Assembly (NCBI GenBank): GCA_025464735.1
Contig: JAODMX010000434.1
Location: 1 to 9,555, forward strand
DNA length: 9,555 bases
Reading direction: 5' to 3'
Source: Frondihabitans sp.
Lineage (GTDB): Bacteria; Actinomycetota; Actinomycetes; Actinomycetales; Microbacteriaceae
Shown here one piece after another: positions 5,745 to 9,555 of this stretch. The position numbers and the translations under genes are program-made. Each line of letters starts with the position of its first letter. Within the stretch, counting starts at the first letter, position 1. The notes beneath the pieces were generated by a model, which saw nothing but the letters and a program-made list of their open reading frames with translations, was not told the DNA's origin and made no database searches.

Positions 5745-7303
5745 CAGTAAGCCCCCTCAGGCTTGAGAAGCACTTTGACGGTGCGCCACATGAGGACGAA
5801 GTCGACGGTCATCGACCAGTTCTCCACGTAGTAGAGGTCGAGCCGGACGCTCTCCTCCCAGCTCAGGTCACTGCGGCCGTTGACCTGCCACATGCCGGTC
5901 AGCCCAGGCTTGATATAGAGCCGACGATGCACGTGATCGGCGTAGCCCTCCACCTCGCGGGGAAGAGGAGGCCGCGGTCCGACGATGCTCATCGTCCCGA
6001 GGAAGATGTTGAACAGCTGCGGCAGCTCGTCGAGCGAATACTTGCGAAGCACGCGTCCCCAACGGGTGACCCTCGGGTCGTCGCGCATCTTGAAGAGGAG
6101 GCCCGCACCATCGGACTGCGACTGCAGCTCGTCGAGTCGTGCCTCCGCGTCGACGACCATCGTCCGGAATTTCAACATCGTGAACCGCTCGCCATCTCGG
6201 CCGACGCGCTCCTGGCGAAACAACACCGGCCCGTGGTCGTCGGAGCGCACCAGGAGGGCGATGACGAGCATCAGGGGCGCGGTCATCAGGATGGCGAACC
6301 CGGCGAGCAGAACGTCCGTGGCACGCTTCAGCACGTGCTTCGGTCCGTCGAACTGGGGCAGTTCGACGTGCATCAGCGGCAGGCCCTCGACGGGCCGGAA
6401 GTGGATGCGCGGCCCCGCGATGTTCGTCAGCCGAGAGGCGATCACGAGTTCGGTCGCGCGGCCCTCGAGGCTCCAGCCGAGATCACGGACGTAGTCGGTC
6501 CCGTGCCGGGGGTCGCCAGCGACGATGACGCTCTCGACGCTCATCCGCCAGACGGCTCGAGACACATCATCGAGTGTCGCGACGATCGGGACGACGCGGG
6601 TACCGAAGGCAATGCCGGTCACGTCGTCGTCATCGACCACCGCGCCGACGACGTCGTACAGGGCTCCCGGCTTCTCGTCGATGCGGTCGATGACGTAGCG
6701 GACGTCGGCGCGACTGCCGACGACGATGGCGCGGGAGAGGTAGTGGCCGAGGCGACGTTGCCGCATGAGCCAGCTCCGCAGCGTGTATCGCGATGCGATG
6801 AGTCCAAGCGCACCACCGGGGAGCGCTAGGAAGAAGTACGAGCGCATACTCTCGTGCCCGGTGATCGAGATGATCAGGGCGATGAGCGTGAAGGTCAGCA
6901 CCGTTCCGTTCACGACACGCTTGTACTCGGCAGCTCCGGTGCCGACGACGGACAGATCACGCGTGCGGTTGAAGGCCAGGCAGATCGCCCAGAGGAGGCC
7001 GATGCCGATCGGGTAGCCGATCGACTCAAAGAGGGGCTGCGGCTGCGCGGCAGCAACGCCGGCGGCGGTCTTGTCGATGCCGTCTCGCCATGCCTCGACC
7101 AGATCCGCGGCGAGCACACTGAGCGTGATCACCACGGCGTCGAAGGCGAGGAGGAGCCGACGGTAGCGGACCGCCCACGAGGCGCCCGTTTCGGCGCCGC
7201 CCACCCGATCGCCGAGATCCGTCCATCCGGCCTGCGCAGCACGTACCGGCGCGGGCCAAGCGAGTCGTCGGCTTTCGCCAACGTCGCGACCAATGCCGGT
7301 CAT
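5744..7303 (-). CDS. Exopolysaccharide polyprenyl glycosylphosphotransferase (WbaP/CpsE type)
   Basis: The 519-residue enzyme starts lipid-linked glycan synthesis by moving a sugar-1-phosphate from a UDP-sugar to undecaprenyl phosphate. Its N-terminal half has about four TM segments (near 48-68, 95-112, 134-150, 153-172), then a CoA-binding-like Rossmann module (about 188-295). A fifth hydrophobic helix (328-352) leads into the catalytic domain. That domain has GPVLFRQERVG, LKFRTM (377-382), DELPQLFNIFLG (425-436), MSIVGPRPPLPRE and KPGLTGMWQVNGRSDLSW, all hallmark blocks of the bacterial sugar transferase family. Length and order match full-length WbaP-like proteins. It is the first clear gene of the minus-strand operon. 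The ATG at 7303 is preceded only by a weak GTGGA, and it overlaps the stop of a possible 23-codon upstream ORF. The sugar transferred (glucose, galactose or another) cannot be read from sequence. Confidence 0.94.
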   Translation of the reverse strand: MTGIGRDVGESRRLAWPAPVRAAQAGWTDLGDRVGGAETGASWAVRYRRLLLAFDAVVITLSVLAADLVEAWRDGIDKTAAGVAAAQPQPLFESIGYPIGIGLLWAICLAFNRTRDLSVVGTGAAEYKRVVNGTVLTFTLIALIISITGHESMRSYFFLALPGGALGLIASRYTLRSWLMRQRRLGHYLSRAIVVGSRADVRYVIDRIDEKPGALYDVVGAVVDDDDVTGIAFGTRVVPIVATLDDVSRAVWRMSVESVIVAGDPRHGTDYVRDLGWSLEGRATELVIASRLTNIAGPRIHFRPVEGLPLMHVELPQFDGPKHVLKRATDVLLAGFAILMTAPLMLVIALLVRSDDHGPVLFRQERVGRDGERFTMLKFRTMVVDAEARLDELQSQSDGAGLLFKMRDDPRVTRWGRVLRKYSLDELPQLFNIFLGTMSIVGPRPPLPREVEGYADHVHRRLYIKPGLTGMWQVNGRSDLSWEESVRLDLYYVENWSMTVDFVLMWRTVKVLLKPEGAY

Positions 7304-7371
7304 GATTCCACGACCGATTCGGGGCGGTTGTGGGTGCGCGGCAGCGCACGGAAGAAATGCAGGGTAAGCAT
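7300..7371 (-). other. Possible 23-codon leader ORF coupled to the sugar transferase gene
   Basis: An ATG at 7371-7369 opens a 23-codon frame (beginning MLTLHFFRAL and ending PESVVES). Its TGA (7302-7300) overlaps the sugar transferase ATG as ATGA, the same junction type as in the rest of the operon. No Shine-Dalgarno or leaderless -10 is evident, so this may be chance. A hairpin (7334-7349) lies within it. No homology is recognised. Confidence 0.25.
7334..7349. repeat. Hairpin in the operon leader
   Basis: GTGCGC (7334-7339) and GCGCAC (7344-7349) form a perfect 6-bp stem with a GGCA loop on the plus strand (TGCC on the transcript). It lies about 31 bases before the sugar transferase start codon, so it would be in the 5' leader of the operon mRNA. 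Confidence 0.45.
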
Positions 7372-7404
7372 GGATCTCGGGTTCGGGTAGGCGGCGCTTG
7401 CGCC

Positions 7405-7431
7405 TCGAAACACTTTTCGGGAGTGTTCCGA
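7405..7431. promoter_or_regulatory. Imperfect 10+7+10 inverted repeat, operator- or hairpin-like
   Basis: TCGAAACACT (7405-7414) and AGTGTTCCGA (7422-7431) are inverted copies matching at nine of ten positions, separated by seven bases. The site lies about 100 bases upstream of the sugar transferase start. Its size and symmetry fit a dimeric repressor site, or a stable leader hairpin if transcription starts farther upstream. No specific regulator is recognised. Confidence 0.4.
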
Positions 7432-7586
7432 AGCTCGGTTACGAGTGGACAGCCGAGGATCGGGTTCGGCCGTACGCTCGTTTGACGACTCCGCCGTCTG
7501 ATCCTGTGAGGGCCGTCGGGTACGGCTGATCTCGAGGCTCGTGGGCGAGTCGACGTTCGGGAAGGTTGCGGGTTATTCGGGTTTTC

Positions 7587-7605
7587 GTCCCGTTTCGGGC
7601 GGGAC
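7587..7605. repeat. Inverted repeat 6+7+6
   Basis: GTCCCG (7587-7592) and CGGGAC (7600-7605) are perfect inverted arms around TTTCGGG. The inner bases allow an alternative CCCG/CGGG pairing with a TTT loop. The function is unknown; in this position it could be part of the operon leader or an operator. Confidence 0.35.
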
Positions 7606-7753
7606 AACAGTGACGCTATGCCATCGGGTGATACCCCCACATGACCCCATTTCGGGGGACTCATGGCTTCTTTGCAGCAGGATCCCAGCGGGTGAGGGAA
7701 TCGACCGAACGGGTGAGTGGAGCAGACAGGTCGGTGCGCGCCGCACGGATACC

Positions 7754-7767
7754 CCTTCTGTAGAAGG
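7754..7767. promoter_or_regulatory. Perfect 6+2+6 palindrome CCTTCT-GT-AGAAGG
   Basis: The arms at 7754-7759 and 7762-7767 match perfectly with a two-base centre, giving a 14-bp operator-like site. The spacing is too tight for a stable RNA hairpin without opening the inner pairs, so a protein site is the more natural reading if it has a role. Confidence 0.3.
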
Positions 7768-7809
7768 CCTCACCCGGGGCGCCCTTTCGCCGTTTGTCGC
7801 GGCGCGTCG

Positions 7810-7823
7810 CCCGTGGACACGGG
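7810..7823. promoter_or_regulatory. Perfect 6+2+6 palindrome CCCGTG-GA-CACGGG
   Basis: The arms at 7810-7815 and 7818-7823 match perfectly with a two-base centre. It has the same architecture as the palindrome 56 bases to its left but an unrelated sequence. No regulator is recognised. Confidence 0.3.
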
Positions 7824-8029
7824 GATCGGACGTTTCAACCCCACAACTTCCGAAAACCAGTTAGCCGACACACGTCACTGTGAGGTGAACTACCCCCAGA
7901 CGGGAGTCCCCACGAATGACCGCACGTCTTGTACCCCATTTCTTAAAACGGGTTAGACGGGTGATCTCGGCCGGAGAGGGCCTTGGCGCCCGTTCACCCC
8001 TCGTTCACGAGCCAGACGGGTGTCAGAAA

Positions 8030-8070
8030 GAAGCCCCCGTCCGACCGGTGAGGGTCGAGACGGGGGCTTC
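8030..8070 (-). terminator. Intrinsic terminator of the flavoprotein gene
   Basis: GAAGCCCCCGTC (8030-8041) and GACGGGGGCTTC (8059-8070) form a perfect 12-bp, mostly GC stem. Inside the loop, CGACC and GGTCG extend the pairing after a two-base bulge. It begins 25 bases after the stop at 8096. On the minus strand the stem is followed by TTTCTGAC, a short T-tract typical of high-GC actinobacterial terminators. It insulates the flavoprotein gene from the region upstream of the glycan operon. Confidence 0.85.
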
Positions 8071-8095
8071 GGCGACTATCGAGACGCTCGGCGAA

Positions 8096-9421
8096 TCAGG
8101 ACTTCACGCCGCCGGCGAGCTCCACGAATGCCTTGCGGGGGTCGTTCATGTTCTCGAGGGTGGTCTCGTCTCGACCGCTGACGAAGTTGGTGACCCAGCC
8201 GGTCAGAATCCGCCACTTGCGCGTGTAGGTGGGCATCGCGAGCAGGTGGTACCCGCGGTGCGCCAGCCAGGCCAGGAGGTTCTTCAGGTGGACGCCCTGA
8301 ATGAGCGCTGCGCCCTTGCCGATTCCGTAGCTCGCAACCGTACCGACGGATTCGTGTCGGTACTCCGCCAGAGGCTCGCCGGCCATCGACGCGAGAATGT
8401 TCTCGGCCACGGTGACGGCCTGGCGCACGGCGTTCTGCGCGTTGGGCGGGTAGTACGCCGGCTGCTTGGCCGCCGTCAGGTCGGGGACCTGGGCGTTGTC
8501 GCCGAGAGCCCAGACGCCGTCGATGCGCTTGCCGTCGTCGGTGATGACCTCCAGCTTGGCATTCGCGTTGACGTGCCCCTTGGGGCCGCGGGGGAGATCG
8601 GTGGCGTCGAGAGCCGGGTTCGGCTTGACGCCGGCCGTCCACACGATGGTGCCCGCCGGGATGGTCTCACCATCGCTCAGAACACAGTCGCCGTTCTCGC
8701 ACGACGGCATCGTGGTCTTGAGCCGGATGTCGATGCCTCGAGCACGGAGCGCGCCGAGGGTCCACTTGCTGAGCTCCGGGCCGACCTCGGGCGCAACGCG
8801 GTCCAGCGCCTCGACCAGCACGAAACGAAGTTCGTGCCGCGAGAGCACGGGGTATTGGTCGATGGCCGCATTCGCGGCATCATTCAGCTCGCCCAGTGCT
8901 TCGACACCGGTGTACCCGCCACCGACGAAGAGGATCGTGAGAAGCTTCGCGCGTTCCTCAGGGTCGAGAGTGTTGGCCGCCTTCTCGATGTTCGAGAGGA
9001 TGCGGTTGCGAATGTAGGTGGCCTCCTCAACGCTCTTGAAACCGACGGCGTTCTCGGCAAGACCCGGGGTCGGGAACGTGCGGGTGACGGCACCGAGGGC
9101 GACGACGAGATGGTCGTAGCCGACCTCTGCTGTCTTGCCATCGGCGAGATCAACCGCCACCGTCTTGGCGGACGTGTCGATGCCGGTCATCGCCCCCTGA
9201 ATGAACTTCGACCGACGAAGAGTCTTGCGGAGGGGAACCGTGACGTCTTTCGGATCGATGTGCCCACCGGCGACCTCGGGGAGGAAGGGCTGGTAGGTCA
9301 TGTAGGGGCTCGGGTCGATGACCGTGATGCTGGCGCTCTGCGGTGGCCTCTTCTTCTGGAGTGCGAGCGCGGTGTGGAGACCCGCCGAACCACCACCCAG
9401 AATAACGATTCGTGTTGTCAT
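8096..9421 (-). CDS. NAD(P)/FAD-dependent oxidoreductase, type II NADH dehydrogenase-like
   Basis: The 441-residue flavoprotein has two dinucleotide-binding folds: RIVILGGGSAGLHTA at the N-terminus (GGGSAG at 9-14, FAD) and TILFVGGGYTGVEALGEL (GGGYTG at 167-172, NAD(P)H). VVWTAGVKPNP (259-269) and GVWALGDNAQV (302-312), the second FAD block, follow. The C-terminal part (about 375-415) is rich in aromatic and basic residues (NLLAWLAHRGYHLL, TRKWRILTGWV), as expected for the amphipathic membrane anchor of NDH-2 enzymes. The likely role is single-subunit, non-proton-pumping transfer of electrons from NADH to the quinone pool at the inner face of the membrane. Length fits the family (about 400-470). 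The usual quinone-site AQxAxQ pattern appears as NAQNAVRQA, so a related oxidoreductase of other specificity is possible. The ATG at 9421 starts directly in the FAD fold; GGAG lies about 12 bases upstream, and GAGGT abuts the ATG. Confidence 0.88.
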   Translation of the reverse strand: MTTRIVILGGGSAGLHTALALQKKRPPQSASITVIDPSPYMTYQPFLPEVAGGHIDPKDVTVPLRKTLRRSKFIQGAMTGIDTSAKTVAVDLADGKTAEVGYDHLVVALGAVTRTFPTPGLAENAVGFKSVEEATYIRNRILSNIEKAANTLDPEERAKLLTILFVGGGYTGVEALGELNDAANAAIDQYPVLSRHELRFVLVEALDRVAPEVGPELSKWTLGALRARGIDIRLKTTMPSCENGDCVLSDGETIPAGTIVWTAGVKPNPALDATDLPRGPKGHVNANAKLEVITDDGKRIDGVWALGDNAQVPDLTAAKQPAYYPPNAQNAVRQAVTVAENILASMAGEPLAEYRHESVGTVASYGIGKGAALIQGVHLKNLLAWLAHRGYHLLAMPTYTRKWRILTGWVTNFVSGRDETTLENMNDPRKAFVELAGGVKS

Positions 9422-9450
9422 ACCTCGACGCTACTCCGGCCAGGGGGTCG

Positions 9451-9480
9451 ATTATCTCCACACCGCGAAAGACGGGTCAG
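9451..9480 (-). promoter_or_regulatory. Likely sigma-70-type promoter of the flavoprotein gene
   Basis: On the minus strand, CTGACC (9480-9475, four of six matching TTGACA) and GATAAT (9456-9451, five of six matching TATAAT) are spaced by 18 bases. The predicted start of transcription lies near 9444, giving a leader of about 20-25 bases before the ATG at 9421. The -35 overlaps the TGA stop of the upstream gene. Confidence 0.55.
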
Positions 9481-9555
9481 AACCCTTCCGGCTTGCGGAC
9501 CACGTACGGCCCCTCGAGCGCATCGAGCTCTTCGCCGGGGAGGGTGAGATCGACG
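9477..9555 (-). CDS. C-terminus of a minus-strand gene cut by the window edge (possibly aldo/keto reductase)
   Basis: The last 25 codons are visible, ending in TGA at 9479-9477. They read VDLTLPGEELDALEG then PYVVRKPEGF, with GC-rich third positions like the neighbouring genes. A tail of the form (E)xLxALExPYVxxxxxGF resembles the C-termini of some actinobacterial aldo/keto reductases, but this is recognition by pattern on a very short segment. It ends 55 bases before the flavoprotein ATG, on the same strand, with no terminator between. Confidence 0.55.
   Translation of the reverse strand, partial: VDLTLPGEELDALEGPYVVRKPEGF

Larger units (their letters stand above)
7304..8029. other. Gene-free stretch upstream of the glycan operon; probable control region
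   Basis: About 725 bases lie between the operon's first gene and the terminator of the flavoprotein gene. Open frames exist on both strands (up to 107 codons at 7541-7864 plus) but their third positions are not GC-enriched, unlike every real gene here, and they match no family I know. GC content is visibly lower than in the flanking genes. The stretch holds inverted repeats at 7334-7349, 7405-7431, 7587-7605, 7754-7767, 7810-7823 and 7875-7883, a direct 10-bp repeat ACCCCATTTC (7644-7653 and 7933-7942), and four TACCCC motifs. The operon promoter should lie here on the minus strand, but I could not place one confidently; CATAGCGT at 7620-7613 contains a TAnnnT hexamer without a good -35. Confidence 0.6.

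Noticed and set aside
5378..6829. Plus-strand open frame of 483 codons
   Set aside because: It is antisense to the sugar transferase and the glycosyltransferase start; the product is His/Arg/Asp-rich and low in recognisable motifs, a typical GC-rich shadow.
7482..7510. TTGACG as a plus-strand -35 element
   Set aside because: No acceptable -10 hexamer lies 16-19 bases downstream and no plus-strand gene follows.
7026..7664. Minus-strand frame of 212 codons crossing the operon start
   Set aside because: It overlaps the sugar transferase N-terminal TM segments in another frame; the product is Arg/Ser/Pro-rich and lacks motifs.
7541..7864. Plus-strand frame of 107 codons in the gene-free region
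   Set aside because: Third codon positions are not GC-enriched, unlike true genes here; there is no Shine-Dalgarno and no family resemblance.
7304..8029. CRISPR array or riboswitch in the gene-free region
   Set aside because: There are no regularly spaced repeats, and no riboswitch consensus I know is matched; only unrelated inverted repeats are seen.
7916..9547. Long plus-strand open frame of 543 codons
   Set aside because: It is antisense to the flavoprotein, whose minus-strand product has two clear dinucleotide folds. The plus-strand product matches no family and is explained by GC-rich third positions.

Overview
The window is high-GC DNA with dense gene packing, start/stop overlaps inside an operon and at least one probable leaderless start. 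This fits an actinobacterium, most likely of the Micrococcales (Microbacteriaceae style). That assignment is inferred from protein style and base composition, since there is no rRNA or other marker gene. No tRNA, rRNA, CRISPR array, insertion sequence or phage gene was seen.

Layout. (1) Bases 2-1321, plus strand: the C-terminal part of a DEAD/DEAH (SF2) helicase whose N-terminus lies off the left edge. (2) Bases 1374-1583, plus strand: a 69-residue protein of unknown function, probably translated from a leaderless mRNA. (3) Bases 7303 down to 2205, minus strand: a five-gene envelope-glycan operon in which every junction overlaps by 1 or 4 bases. In transcription order it encodes a WbaP/CpsE-type polyprenyl glycosylphosphotransferase, a GT4 glycosyltransferase, a CDP-alcohol phosphotransferase, a two-TM Wzz/BY-kinase-like protein with a degenerate nucleotide-binding site, and a TagD-like cytidylyltransferase. 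An unrecognised 173-residue protein (2101-1580) follows on the same strand and ends convergently with the 69-residue gene on a shared CTAG. (4) Bases 7304-8029: a long stretch without a convincing gene but with several inverted repeats; it is the probable control region of the operon. (5) Bases 8030-8070: a strong terminator hairpin, then a minus-strand NDH-2-like flavoprotein (9421-8096) with a likely promoter just upstream. (6) Bases 9477-9555: the last codons of another minus-strand gene, possibly an aldo/keto reductase.

How the operon may work (inference). The initiating transferase loads a sugar-1-phosphate on a polyprenyl phosphate and the GT4 enzyme adds a further sugar. The cytidylyltransferase makes a CDP-activated alcohol, and the CDP-alcohol phosphotransferase passes the phospho-alcohol to a lipid or glycan acceptor. 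There is no Wzx flippase or Wzy polymerase in the window, and the Wzz-like protein has lost both its extracellular domain and its ATP-binding loop. The product could therefore be a short phospho-alcohol-bearing lipid-linked glycan rather than a long Wzy-type polymer. This is the most interesting part of the window.
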